Assembly: GCF_013363975.1 (NCBI RefSeq)
Contig: NZ_JABWGN010000022.1
Span: forward strand, 62,001 to 126,000
DNA from: Nonomuraea montanisoli
GTDB taxonomy: Bacteria > Actinomycetota > Actinomycetes > Streptosporangiales > Streptosporangiaceae
DNA: 64,000 nucleotides
Direction of reading: 5' to 3'
Shown here in pieces: positions 1-8,270 of the stretch. The notes beneath the pieces were generated by a model. The model was not told where the DNA came from. It was given only the letters and a program-made list of their open reading frames with translations, and did not search any database. The position numbers were made by a program, and so were the translations under genes. How positions within the stretch are numbered: position 1 is the stretch's first letter; every line of letters begins with the position of its first letter.

Positions 1-342
1 GTCCACGGCGCCGTAGAGGCGGCGGAGCATGCGGCGGTTGCGCGGCACGCTGAGGTAGAGAGCCCAGTCGTCCAGCATGGGGTCGATGCCCGGCCAGTCG
101 ATGGCGCCCGGGGCGTGGTCCTGGTGGACCGACTCGATGGCCTGGATGAGCAGCGCGGTCTTGCCCGGGAACCTGCGGTAGACCGTGGCGCGGGTCACCC
201 CGGCACGCTGGGCGACCTGCTCGATGCTCGTCTCGCTGGCGCCGCGCTCGATCAGCAGGTCGAGGGCGGCAGCGAGGACGGCCTCGTCCACCTGCTGGCT
301 GCGAGGCCGCCCCGGCGGGCGCGGCACGCGGGTGGTGGACAC
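1..342 (-). CDS. TetR-family regulator, N-terminal part (runs off the left edge)
   Basis: Only the first 114 codons are in the window. The GTG start at 342 gives a protein whose residues about 16-65 form a TetR helix-turn-helix, with the typical recognition segment GVTRATVYRRFPGK at 48-61. The ligand-binding C-terminal domain is cut off by the window edge. The start lies one base past the stop of the SDR gene (stop 344-346), so the two genes are transcribed together, SDR first. By inference the regulator controls its own operon and the divergent rph gene through the palindrome at 1181-1203. The ligand cannot be read from the sequence. Confidence 0.85.
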   Translation of the reverse strand, partial: MSTTRVPRPPGRPRSQQVDEAVLAAALDLLIERGASETSIEQVAQRAGVTRATVYRRFPGKTALLIQAIESVHQDHAPGAIDWPGIDPMLDDWALYLSVPRNRRMLRRLYGAVD

Positions 343-343
343 G

Positions 344-1159
344 TCACCCGATCCTAGTCACCATGCGGTCGAACAGGCGGTCCGGTGTGAGCCCGGCGAA
401 GGCGAGGATCGACCGGGCCAGGTGACCGGTCGGGTAGCGCAGCCTCGGCCGCCGCGTCTCCACGGCCTTGCGGATGGTCCGCGCCACCACCGCCGGATCG
501 GACATCCCGGCCGCGGCCGCCCCCTCGCTCCTGCGGGCCATGGCCTCGGCCAGCCGGTGGTAGGCGCCGCTTCCGGAGAAGGCGCGCAGCTCGCGCGCCG
601 CCTCCTGCTCGAACTCGGTCCTGACCAGGCCCGGCTCGACCACCACGACCTCGATGCCGAACGGCCGGACCTCCTGGCGCAGCCCGTCCGAGAACGCCTC
701 CAGGGCGTGCTTCGAGGCGTGGTACCAGGCGACCATCGGCAGCGAGAACCGGCCGGCGATCGACGAGACGTTGACGATCCGGCCCGAGCGCCGCTCGCGC
801 ATGCCGGGCAGGACGAGCTGGGCGAGCCGGGCCGCACCGAAGAGGTTGACCTCGAACAGCCGCCGGGCCCGCTCGACCGGGACGTCCTCGATCGCGCCGT
901 GCAGCCCGGCGCCGGCGTTGTTGACGAGGACGTCGACGCGGCCCTGCTCGTCGAGGATCGTGCGCACTGCGCGCTCGGTGTCGGCCTCGCTCGTGACGTC
1001 CGCCCGCAGGACGTGCCCGCCGGCGGCGCGGATGGCCTCCATCCGCTCCACGCGGCGCGCGGCGCCGTAGACGACGTGGCCGGCGCGCAGCAGCTCCAGC
1101 GCGGTCGCGTGGCCGATGCCCGACGACGCGCCCGTGACGAGGCAGATCCTGGTCGCCAT
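344..1159 (-). CDS. Short-chain dehydrogenase/reductase (SDR)
   Basis: This is a 271-residue classical SDR, a cytoplasmic NAD(P)-dependent oxidoreductase. The Rossmann glycine motif TGASSGIG is at residues 9-16, NNAG at 80-83, and the catalytic set is Ser132/133, Tyr146 and Lys150 (YHASK). The ATG at 1159 is chosen over an upstream in-frame start because a GGAGG ribosome site sits 5 bases before it and the protein then begins at the usual MATRICLVTG. It is co-transcribed with the TetR gene at 342 and divergent from rph. The substrate is not predictable; the length is normal for the family. Confidence 0.88.
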   Translation of the reverse strand: MATRICLVTGASSGIGHATALELLRAGHVVYGAARRVERMEAIRAAGGHVLRADVTSEADTERAVRTILDEQGRVDVLVNNAGAGLHGAIEDVPVERARRLFEVNLFGAARLAQLVLPGMRERRSGRIVNVSSIAGRFSLPMVAWYHASKHALEAFSDGLRQEVRPFGIEVVVVEPGLVRTEFEQEAARELRAFSGSGAYHRLAEAMARRSEGAAAAGMSDPAVVARTIRKAVETRRPRLRYPTGHLARSILAFAGLTPDRLFDRMVTRIG

Positions 1160-1180
1160 GGAAACCTCCAGTCCGGATTC

Positions 1181-1203
1181 AAATACAGAGGTGTACTGTA
1201 TTT
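1181..1203. promoter_or_regulatory. Perfect palindrome between SDR-tetR and rph (likely TetR operator)
   Basis: AAATACAG (1181-1188) and CTGTATTT (1196-1203) are exact inverted repeats with a 7-base spacer. The site is 22 bp from the SDR start and 27 bp from the rph start. Its size and place suit a TetR dimer that represses both directions. The rifamycin-associated element known upstream of many rph genes is not seen here. Confidence 0.7.
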
Positions 1204-1229
1204 TAATCAAGCAAGAGATGGGATCTGCC

Positions 1230-3893
1230 ATGAGTGCCTATGTACTCGGTTTCCACGAGATCGACCGGACCGCACTCCCCCGGGTCGGCGGCAAGGGGGC
1301 GAACCTCGGCGAGCTGTCCTCGATCGAGGGCGTCCACGTACCCGGCGGGTTCTGCGTCACCACCGAGGCGTACCGGGCGGTGGTGGAGAGCGACCCGGCC
1401 GTCAGCGGCCTGATCGACGACCTCGCGGGCCTGCGGGCCGACGACCGCGCCGGCATCGCCCGGGCGGCCGGGCGGCTGCGCGGCACGGTCAGGGCCCTGC
1501 CCGTGCCGGAGGAGATCGAGAAGGACGTCACCCGCCGCCTCGCGGACCTCACCGCCGAGGCCGGGACCGGCGGCGACGTGGCCTGCGCCGTGCGCTCCAG
1601 CGCCACCGCCGAGGATCTGCCGTCCAGCTCGTTCGCCGGCCAGCAGGACACCTACCTGAACGTCCGCGGCGAGCGGGCCGTCGTGGACGCCGTACGGAGC
1701 TGCTGGGCCTCGCTGTTCACCGACCGGGCCGTCGCCTACCGCGTCCAGAACGGCTTCGACCACCGGGCGGTGCGGGCCTCGGTCGTCGTGCAGCGCATGG
1801 TCTTCCCCGACGCGGCGGGCATCATGTTCACCGCCGACCCGGTCAGCTCCAACCGCCGGGTGGTCTCGATCGACGCCGGGTTCGGCCTCGGCGAGGCGTT
1901 CGTCTCCGGGCTCGTGGACGCCGACAACTACCGGGTGCGCGACGGCCGGATCATCGGCAGGCGCATCGCCACCCAGAGCATGGAGCTGCGCGCCTCCGCC
2001 GACGGCGGCACGGAGGAGCGGCCCGTCGAGGAGGCCCGCTGCCAGGCCCAGACGCTGGACGACGCGCGGATCCTGCGGCTCGAACGCCTCGGCAGGCTGA
2101 TCGAGGCGCACTTCGGCCGCCCCCAGGACATCGAGTGGGCGCTGTCGGACGGCGAGTTCCACGTGCTGCAGAGCCGCCCCATCACCACGCTCTACCCCGT
2201 GCCCGAGGCGGACGACGACCGCAACCACGTCTACATCTCCTACGGGCACCGGCAGATGATGACCGACGCGTTCGCCCCGCTCGGCCTGTCGATGTTCGAG
2301 CTGTTCCACCAGAAGCTCGGCCGCACCGCCGGGACCGTGGCCGGCGACCGGTTCTACAAGGACCTGTCGCCCGAGCTGTCGTCGCCCTTCACCCGGGCCG
2401 CCACGCTCAAGAGCCTGGGCCAGGTGGACGTGCTGATGGCCGCCGCCCTGCGCACCGTGCTGGCCAGGAAGGACTTCGTCAAGGACCTGGCCGGGGGGAA
2501 GACCTCGCTGACGGACGTCGGCCCGGGCGGCCCGCTGCCCCTGGCCCGCCAGTACCTCAAGCTCTCCCGCGAGGACGACCCCCGCGTCGTCCCCGACCTG
2601 ATCGCCAAGACCGAGGCGACGGTCGAGGAGCTGCGCCGGGGGATCGCGGGCATGTCGGGTGACGCGCTGTTCGCGTACATCGAGAAGGACCACGACGTCA
2701 TCGCCGACCTCACCTTCGACCCGCGCAGCGTGGCGGCGGCGCTCATCGGCATCCAGTCGGTGAACTGGGTCAACAAGCACATCGAGGAGTGGCTGGGCGT
2801 CAAGAACGCGGCCGACCCCGTCTCGCAGTCCGCCGACCACAACGTGGTGGCCGCGATGGGCCTCGACCTGCTCGCGGTCTCCGACGTGGTCCGCGAGCAC
2901 CCGGAGGTGGTCGCGTACCTGGAGACGGCCGAGCGCGACACGTTCCTCGCCGGGCTGGCCGGGGTCGAGGGCGGCGAGGCGGTCCGCCGCTCCCTGGAGG
3001 ACTACCTGCGCGCGTACGGCATGCACGGCCAGGGCGACATCGACATCACCCGGACGCGGTGGAGCGAGGACCCCACGCTGCTCGTCCCGCTGATCCTGTC
3101 CAACGTCCGCACCCTGGCCCCCGGCGAGCGCGAGCGCAAGGCGGAGCGGGGCCGCGCCGAGGCCGAGCGGACGATGAACGACCTGCTGGAGCGGATCAGG
3201 AAGCTGCCCGGAGGCGCCCGCAAGGCCGCGAAGGCGGCCCGCAGGATGAGCCTGATCCGGCACTTCATCGGCTACCGCGAGTACTCCAAGCACGCCCTGC
3301 TCCAGCGTTACGAGCTGTACAAGCGGGCGCTGCTCGCCGAGGCCGGGCGGCTGGTCCTCCAGGGCGTGATCAAGGAGCCCGAGGACGTGTACTTCCTGTC
3401 CTTCGAGGAGCTGCGGCAGGTGGTCGGCACCGGACGGCTCGACTACACCGTCATCACCGAGCGGCGCGAGGCGCACGAGACGTACCGGAGGATGACGCCG
3501 CCCCGCGTCATCACCTCCGAGGGCGAGGTGATCGACGGCGAGTACGACACCGGGAAGCTGCCCGAGGGCGCGCTGGCCGGCATCGCGGTGTCGTCCGGTG
3601 TCGTCGAGGGCCGGGCCCGGGTCGTGCTCGACATGGCGGACGCCGAGGTCGAGGAGGGCGACATCCTCGTCACGGTCTTCACCGACCCGAGCTGGTCGCC
3701 GCTGTTCGTGTCGGTGAAGGGGGTGGTCATGGAGGTCGGCGGGGTGATGACGCACGGCGCCGTGGTCGCCCGGGAGTACGGCCTGCCGTCCGTCGTGGGC
3801 GTCGAGGGCGCGACGCGGCGCATCCGCGACGGGCAGCGCATCCGCGTCAACGGCTCCGAGGGATATGTGCAGGTGTTGCCTGACGAGGCGTGA
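1230..3893 (+). CDS. rph: Rifamycin phosphotransferase (PEP-synthase-like)
   Basis: This 887-residue protein has the three-part layout of RPH enzymes, which phosphorylate and inactivate rifamycins using ATP. The N-terminal ATP-binding domain has GGKGANLGELS (20-30) and CAVRSSATAEDL (119-130). A middle antibiotic-binding domain begins near HVYISYGHRQMMTDAF. The C-terminal swivelling domain carries the phospho-histidine in GGVMTHGAVVAREYGLP (His about 842). From memory, similarity to the Streptomyces RPH pattern runs the full length, including the TDPSWSPLF segment. A PEP or pyruvate-phosphate dikinase relative is the alternative, but the middle domain argues for RPH. ATG 1230 is chosen because it gives the family N-terminus MSAYVLGFHEIDR. 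It is divergent from an SDR-TetR pair. Confidence 0.82.
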   Translation: MSAYVLGFHEIDRTALPRVGGKGANLGELSSIEGVHVPGGFCVTTEAYRAVVESDPAVSGLIDDLAGLRADDRAGIARAAGRLRGTVRALPVPEEIEKDVTRRLADLTAEAGTGGDVACAVRSSATAEDLPSSSFAGQQDTYLNVRGERAVVDAVRSCWASLFTDRAVAYRVQNGFDHRAVRASVVVQRMVFPDAAGIMFTADPVSSNRRVVSIDAGFGLGEAFVSGLVDADNYRVRDGRIIGRRIATQSMELRASADGGTEERPVEEARCQAQTLDDARILRLERLGRLIEAHFGRPQDIEWALSDGEFHVLQSRPITTLYPVPEADDDRNHVYISYGHRQMMTDAFAPLGLSMFELFHQKLGRTAGTVAGDRFYKDLSPELSSPFTRAATLKSLGQVDVLMAAALRTVLARKDFVKDLAGGKTSLTDVGPGGPLPLARQYLKLSREDDPRVVPDLIAKTEATVEELRRGIAGMSGDALFAYIEKDHDVIADLTFDPRSVAAALIGIQSVNWVNKHIEEWLGVKNAADPVSQSADHNVVAAMGLDLLAVSDVVREHPEVVAYLETAERDTFLAGLAGVEGGEAVRRSLEDYLRAYGMHGQGDIDITRTRWSEDPTLLVPLILSNVRTLAPGERERKAERGRAEAERTMNDLLERIRKLPGGARKAAKAARRMSLIRHFIGYREYSKHALLQRYELYKRALLAEAGRLVLQGVIKEPEDVYFLSFEELRQVVGTGRLDYTVITERREAHETYRRMTPPRVITSEGEVIDGEYDTGKLPEGALAGIAVSSGVVEGRARVVLDMADAEVEEGDILVTVFTDPSWSPLFVSVKGVVMEVGGVMTHGAVVAREYGLPSVVGVEGATRRIRDGQRIRVNGSEGYVQVLPDEA

Positions 3894-3895
3894 GG

Positions 3896-3938
3896 CGGGC
3901 AGGGTGGAGCGCGTGAGCAGCGATGAGACGCGCGACGG
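3896..3938 (+). repeat. Imperfect direct repeat, left copy (relic of the ligD start)
   Basis: These 43 bases directly after the rph stop align without gaps to 5946-5988, the region that contains the start of the ligD-type gene. The last 25 bases differ at one position only (shared core GCGATGAGACGCGCGACGG). This looks like a copy of the ligD 5' end left behind when about 2 kb of other DNA was placed between rph and ligD. Confidence 0.7.
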
Positions 3939-4004
3939 GACGTGACCAGGCACAGCCGTCGATAGGGGGTGGAATCGACTGCGCGAATGTCGCTCGGTTC
4001 GCTG

Positions 4005-4919
4005 TCAGTCGATCTTCGTCGGCGGATCACGGTCGATGATGCGAGCCCAGTCGACATGGCGGCTGTCAAGCATCTTCATATGGACCTTGCTCCGCGCTTC
4101 AGAGATGTAGCCGTAAACCAATCCTTGCTGGGACCACCGTCTCAGCTCAGAGAGACTGAGTCGGAATCTGCGGAGCAGGCGATCATCGTCGGGCTCGAGT
4201 CGGGACACCCAATAACGGAACTCTTCGAGCTGGTCACCTTCGATCTCGCCACCCGCCCCCATCAGTTCCCTGACCTCATCGCTCCAGTCCCATCCAATGG
4301 GCTTGACGTTGTGTCGCAGGAAATTTCCCGCATTCGACTCGGTACCGAAAGGGCTGAAAAACACCACATCCGCCGCCGCCAGCCGGCCATCGTTGGAGTT
4401 TCTTTCGACCAGCTCCCTGTAAGTGTCCCACGGAATGCCTTCCTTGAAGCCGACCACCAGCCCATAATGGGCATCAGGATGCTCCTTCAGCAGTCCCCGC
4501 ACTGCCTTGATCGGAGTCTCATGAAAGGTGGCAGGATTAGAGATGATGCTCGAAAGGTACGTCTCCTTCACCCTGGGGCCGACCAGGGATCCGTTCAGCT
4601 CCAGTTCCACGCTCGCATTCTTGTAAAGCCACGCCTTTCGTGCGTCATATCCAAGAGGCTGGAGAGAGAAGCTCATCTTTCTGCTCTTGTCCATCAGACC
4701 CAAGCTGGCTCGGCAGGCACTGGGCGAATAATCCCCCACTTCGTGAATATTGTAAGCAGGATTGGTCACCTTGACCGATCCGATCACCGCGAACTTGGTA
4801 TGGTCGAAGTCGCTGTCACAGCTCCATGGCCCCGGCCACAGGATCCAAGAGAGGCAGGCAGCCGCAAGAGTCAGTGTGAACAGTATCGCCAATTTAGGTC
4901 GAGCTCCACGTTCGAGCAC
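4005..4919 (-). CDS. Hypothetical membrane-anchored protein
   Basis: The gene encodes 304 residues. A single hydrophobic segment at about residues 10-28 follows a short basic start, so the rest is probably outside the membrane. Cys34 and Cys69 could form a disulfide. No known domain is recognised in the remaining 270 residues, which are rich in charged residues and Trp. The GTG start at 4919 has GAGGAG 7 bases upstream. The gene is clearly lower in GC than its neighbours and lies within an insertion bounded by a direct repeat, next to a decayed RHS-type gene fragment. These are signs of transfer. An orphan immunity or surface protein is possible but unproven. Confidence 0.65.
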   Translation of the reverse strand: MLERGARPKLAILFTLTLAAACLSWILWPGPWSCDSDFDHTKFAVIGSVKVTNPAYNIHEVGDYSPSACRASLGLMDKSRKMSFSLQPLGYDARKAWLYKNASVELELNGSLVGPRVKETYLSSIISNPATFHETPIKAVRGLLKEHPDAHYGLVVGFKEGIPWDTYRELVERNSNDGRLAAADVVFFSPFGTESNAGNFLRHNVKPIGWDWSDEVRELMGAGGEIEGDQLEEFRYWVSRLEPDDDRLLRRFRLSLSELRRWSQQGLVYGYISEARSKVHMKMLDSRHVDWARIIDRDPPTKID

Positions 4920-4937
4920 TTATAGTCTCCTCAGACG

Positions 4938-5453
4938 TCATGCGCCCAGCAAAATCGAACTATCAACAGGCGCCAAACATGAGTGACCCTCCGAGCTTCC
5001 ATCGGAACGGTCATTCTTGGTCTCCACGCTCCTCTTGACCTTGGCTTCACGGCCCGGCTGCTTGTCCGTGGTGGTGGCCGCGGCGCCGTCCCACATCCGG
5101 GGCGCCGGCGCGGACAAGGCAGTCTTGCCCTTGGTGTTCTTCAGCGCCAGTCCGCCGCCCTTGGCCATGGAGAGCGTCAACCCGTCGGCCTGCACGGGCA
5201 GACGGAACTCCACTGGCACGACCTGGCCCCATCTGCCATCGGGCTGCTTGAGCTGCACCGGCCGCCCGCAGCGGTACGTCATGATCCTGGGGCTTGGAAA
5301 GGTCGTCATCGACGGCGGAGCGGGCGTTGCGGCTGGAGCCGGCTCAAGGCGGCGAGGTGGGGTACCGCCAAACCTCGCCGCGCTGACCAATTTGTTCACT
5401 GACACCTCTGTCTGCTGAGGGGTAAATAGCAAACAAGCTGTACCTCTGGCCAA
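4938..5453 (-). pseudogene. Decayed fragment of a large RHS/DNRLRE-type secreted protein
   Basis: The middle of this 171-codon frame contains RPVQLKQPDGRW, LPVQADGLTLS and TALSAPAPRMWDG. From memory these are typical of the N-terminal conserved region of long actinobacterial RHS/YD-repeat or DNRLRE surface proteins, where they lie further apart. Here the first two are nearly adjacent, which suggests an internal deletion, and the expected thousand or more downstream residues are missing. The N-terminal and C-terminal parts look like random translation. It is best read as a relic and is unlikely to make a working protein. Confidence 0.5.
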
Positions 5454-5788
5454 GATCGCAGAGCAATATGATATGAATCACCATAAAATGGACATGAATC
5501 GGCGTAACAGCCTGGAGCTCCAGAACGATGACGGCAGTCAGATGCAGCGATCTCGAATTGTCGTGAAACGCCGGGCCGGCAGTTGTGTCAACGACGGCCG
5601 AATTGTGGATCTGGCACAGGCTCCCCGAAGGGCTCCCTGAATCGGCACGTTTGCGTAGCAGGTGGGCGCCGGCTAATTCATGCATTCTGCCGCTTGAGCA
5701 TCTTTCGCGGCTGGCATGTCCCCCAGCGGGCCGGGGCTGTAGGGGCAGACTCGCACAGGCTGCGGTGGATCACGACGCAGACCCGTGA
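5454..5788. other. Gap with no recognisable gene
   Basis: This is lower-GC sequence inside the insertion between rph and ligD. No frame here has a plausible protein, and no tRNA or clear operator was seen. It probably consists of decayed DNA like its two flanks. Confidence 0.4.
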
Positions 5789-5920
5789 CAGAGAGCACAG
5801 CTCGGCCGGTTCGTCAGCCGGCTGCGGGCCATCGCCCGCGAGAGCCTGCTGGTGGTCCAGGACGTCGTCACGGTCGTCGAGACGCTCGTCGCCGAGGCCG
5901 CCATCGCCGTCTGCCGCTGA
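5789..5920 (+). pseudogene. C-terminal relic of an unknown gene
   Basis: A stop-bounded frame of 43 codons ends at a TGA (5918-5920) and shows coding-like composition in one frame, with segments such as GRFVSRLRAIARESLLVVQD and VAEAAIAVCR. No start codon or ribosome site precedes it; an in-frame stop lies at 5786-5788. It looks like the tail of a helical protein whose front was lost. The family is not recognised. Confidence 0.35.
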
Positions 5921-5945
5921 GATCGTTGACCCGACCGGCGCGTAC

Positions 5946-5988
5946 CGGGCATCGTGGGGCGGATGAGCGGCGATGAGACGCGCGACGG
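5946..5988 (+). repeat. Imperfect direct repeat, right copy (over the ligD start)
   Basis: This is the partner of 3896-3938. It contains the ribosome site and the first codons of the intact ligD-type gene, so this copy is probably the original and the left one the relic. The two copies enclose about 2.0 kb. Confidence 0.7.
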
Positions 5989-6910
5989 CGTGACGCTGAC
6001 CAACCTGGACCAGCCCCTGTTCGACGGGGCCGGCGCGACCAAACGCGACCTCGTCGACTACCTGGACGCCGTACGCACCCGCATCCTCCCGGCCCTACGC
6101 GGGCGCGCGCTGTCGGTGCTGCGCGTACGGCCGGGCCAGCAGCCGTTCATGCAGAAGAATCTGCCCACGTACGCCCCCTCCTGGATCAGGACCGTCTCGG
6201 TCTGGGCCGAGGCCTCGCGCCGGCAGGTGTCGTACGCGCTCTGCGACGACCGGCGCACGCTGCTCTGGTTCGCCAACCAGCGGGCCGTCGAGTACCACCC
6301 GGCGCTGGGCCCCGCCGGCGGTGACGCCACCCATCTGGTGCTCGACCTCGACCCGCCGGAGGGCGGCGCGTTCGACCTCGCCGTGCGGGCGGCCCTGCTC
6401 GTCCGGCGGGCGCTCGCCGACGCGGGCCTGGCGGGCGCGGTCAAGACGAGCGGCGCCAAGGGGGCGCACGTGTTCGTGCCCGTGGAGGCGGGCGTCCCGG
6501 TGGAGGACCTGGCGGCGGCGACCCGCGCCCTCGGCGCCCGCGCCGCGCGCCTCGACCCCGGCCTCGCCACGACGGCGTTCATCCGGGAGGACCGCCAGGG
6601 CAAGGTGTTCATCGACTCGACCCGGGCGGGCGGGGCGACGGTGGTGGCGGCCTACAGCCCGCGGGTCCAGCCGGGCGTGCCGGTGTCGTTCCCCGTGGCC
6701 TGGGACGACCTCGGCGCGGTGAGCCCGGGTGACTTCACCGTGCACACCGTGCCGGCGCTGCTGGACGGCCGCGACCCGTGGGCGGAGCTGATGCCGCCGC
6801 CGCAGCGGCTGCCCGCCGACCTGGTCGAGGAGGGGCACACGATCCCGGTGGCGCGGGTGCAGGCGATGCACGCGGGCAAGCGCCGGGCCCGCGCCCGCCG
6901 CGGCGAGTAG
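5963..6910 (+). CDS. ligD: LigD-type DNA polymerase/primase domain protein
   Basis: The 315-residue protein consists of the archaeo-eukaryotic primase-like polymerase domain found in bacterial LigD, which fills gaps and adds nucleotides during non-homologous end joining. The metal-binding DLD is at 128-130, followed by KTSGAKGAHV at 161-170 (nucleotide binding) and the third acidic residue Asp218 in VFIDS. In many LigD enzymes the last motif is followed by Trp, here Ser. No ligase or nuclease domain is attached and no ku gene is in view, so it is a stand-alone polymerase. ATG 5963 follows a GGGGCGG site. Confidence 0.85.
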   Translation: MSGDETRDGVTLTNLDQPLFDGAGATKRDLVDYLDAVRTRILPALRGRALSVLRVRPGQQPFMQKNLPTYAPSWIRTVSVWAEASRRQVSYALCDDRRTLLWFANQRAVEYHPALGPAGGDATHLVLDLDPPEGGAFDLAVRAALLVRRALADAGLAGAVKTSGAKGAHVFVPVEAGVPVEDLAAATRALGARAARLDPGLATTAFIREDRQGKVFIDSTRAGGATVVAAYSPRVQPGVPVSFPVAWDDLGAVSPGDFTVHTVPALLDGRDPWAELMPPPQRLPADLVEEGHTIPVARVQAMHAGKRRARARRGE

Positions 6911-6953
6911 CTTTCCGCGGCGGACGCGGCGTGTAGCTTTTAGCGGCGGGCGC

Positions 6954-6968
6954 GGCCCGCTGCGGGCC
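6954..6968. terminator. GC hairpin between convergent genes
   Basis: GGCCCGC (6954-6960) and GCGGGCC (6962-6968) form a 7-bp stem exactly between the ligD stop and the opposing secreted-protein gene, which ends at 6969. It could stop transcription in both directions. It is preceded by two copies of GTAGCTTT (6907-6914 and 6933-6940), each followed by a GCGGCGG-rich segment. No T-run follows, as is common in actinomycetes. Confidence 0.4.
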
Positions 6969-8108
6969 TTACTGGATCCGCTCGAACGGGGTCGGGGTCT
7001 GGCCGGTCCAGCGGTGGAGCTGGGCGACGCCGGTCTGCTTGGTCACGCCGCCCTCCGTGATCTTGCCGTCCTTGGCCAGGTAGAAGCGGCCGTCGTCGAG
7101 GGAGACCAGGCCGTACTGACCGCCCGACTCCCAGCCCCGGACGCCGGTCGCGTCGTGGTGCAGGCCCTGGTCGAGCAGCGGCAGCAGGGTGCCGCTCTCC
7201 GGCTTCGGCTGTCCCTCGATCGGCCCCTCGACCGGGCGGGCGGAGCCGTCCACGACGAACAGCGAGTAGTTCGGGAACTGCGGCTTGACGCCCTTGTAGA
7301 CGGCCATCAGCCAGTTGCCCGAGCGCTTGTCGTACTCCAGGTTCTGCACGCCGTAGGTGGTGTTGCCGGTGCGGACGAAGTACTTGCCGGCCGCCTGGTC
7401 CGGACCGGCCGTGTGCGGCTGGGACTGGGTCAGCGGGCGCTCGTACGTGCGCCAGTCGCGGATGTCGTACTGCAACAGCACCTGGTGGTCGTTGTCGGTG
7501 CGCGTGGTGTTGGCGTAGACGCCGTAGGCGACGGTCAGCTTCTGCTGCCCGCCGCGCCGGCCGAACTCGGGGCCGAAGGCGACGCCGTCGATGCCGCTGC
7601 AGCCGTAGCGGTGGTCGGGGGTGTTGGCGACGTTGCCGTCGAAGACGCCGTCGCCGTTCATGTCGGCGGCGTAGTCGTCCACCACGTCCTTGAGGTAGAC
7701 GGCGGTCACCACGTCGGACCCCTCGGCGTTCATGTCGAGGCTGGTGATCCGGTCGACGTCGAAGATGGCGATGTAGAACGCCTTCGCGTCCTTGTACTCC
7801 AGGGAGCCGTAGACGCGGCCGTCCTTCTCGTTGAAGTCGAGGTCGCCCAGGTGGCCGGTGAACCCGGTGACCGAGCCCACCGGGTTGCCCTGCAGGTCGG
7901 TCTTGACGAGGAGGTTGGTGAAGGAGAAGTACATGTACCCCTTCTTCCGGTCCAGGGCCATGCCCTGCACGTGGCCCGACGGCCAGGCGCCGCCGTTCAC
8001 CTCCGCCGGGAACCGCGCCGGTCCCGCCTCCGCCGGCGCCGCCAGGGCGGGGCCGGAGCCGAGGGCGGTGGTGAGAGCTGCCGTGAGCAGTACGTGTGCG
8101 ACCCGCAT
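6969..8108 (-). CDS. Secreted protein of unknown function, beta-propeller-like
   Basis: The 379-residue protein begins with a signal peptide (basic MRVAH, hydrophobic core, ALAAPAEA near 21-28), so it is exported. The mature part is rich in short beta-strand stretches with repeated Gly-Asp turns and Tyr/Trp residues, suggesting a propeller fold. DMNGDGVFDG at 149-158 matches a calcium-binding EF-hand/dockerin-type loop. ATG 8108 is preferred over an upstream in-frame start because it opens directly with the signal peptide and has GGAAG 4 bases before it. No catalytic family is recognised. Confidence 0.75.
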   Translation of the reverse strand: MRVAHVLLTAALTTALGSGPALAAPAEAGPARFPAEVNGGAWPSGHVQGMALDRKKGYMYFSFTNLLVKTDLQGNPVGSVTGFTGHLGDLDFNEKDGRVYGSLEYKDAKAFYIAIFDVDRITSLDMNAEGSDVVTAVYLKDVVDDYAADMNGDGVFDGNVANTPDHRYGCSGIDGVAFGPEFGRRGGQQKLTVAYGVYANTTRTDNDHQVLLQYDIRDWRTYERPLTQSQPHTAGPDQAAGKYFVRTGNTTYGVQNLEYDKRSGNWLMAVYKGVKPQFPNYSLFVVDGSARPVEGPIEGQPKPESGTLLPLLDQGLHHDATGVRGWESGGQYGLVSLDDGRFYLAKDGKITEGGVTKQTGVAQLHRWTGQTPTPFERIQ

Positions 8109-8270
8109 GTTCTTCCGTGTGCCTTCCGAGGGGGAAAAGTACTCCGGAAGATCCTTACAGACCGTGTCCGGCGCGTCCATGGACGGCGGTCAAACGCCGC
8201 GCGACGCGCGCCGGAACGATTCGGCCCCGGGCCACCACCGGATCTCCCGGGCGGGACGCATCTGTGGGCG

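Noticed and set aside
1160..1229. Rifamycin-associated element upstream of rph
   Set aside because: I looked for the GGGGCTTGC...CAAGCCCC-type inverted repeat and found only the AAATACAG palindrome, which is different.
185..2662. Very long open frames in alternative frames, such as 185-2662 (+), 1203-3953 (-) and 7014-9827 (+)
   Set aside because: They lie across clearly identified genes on the other frame or strand and have arginine- or proline-rich, family-less translations. In DNA this rich in GC such shadow frames are expected.
3940..5945. Insertion sequence or integrase in the low-GC insertion
   Set aside because: No transposase or integrase frame and no terminal inverted repeats were found; only relics and one orphan gene are present.
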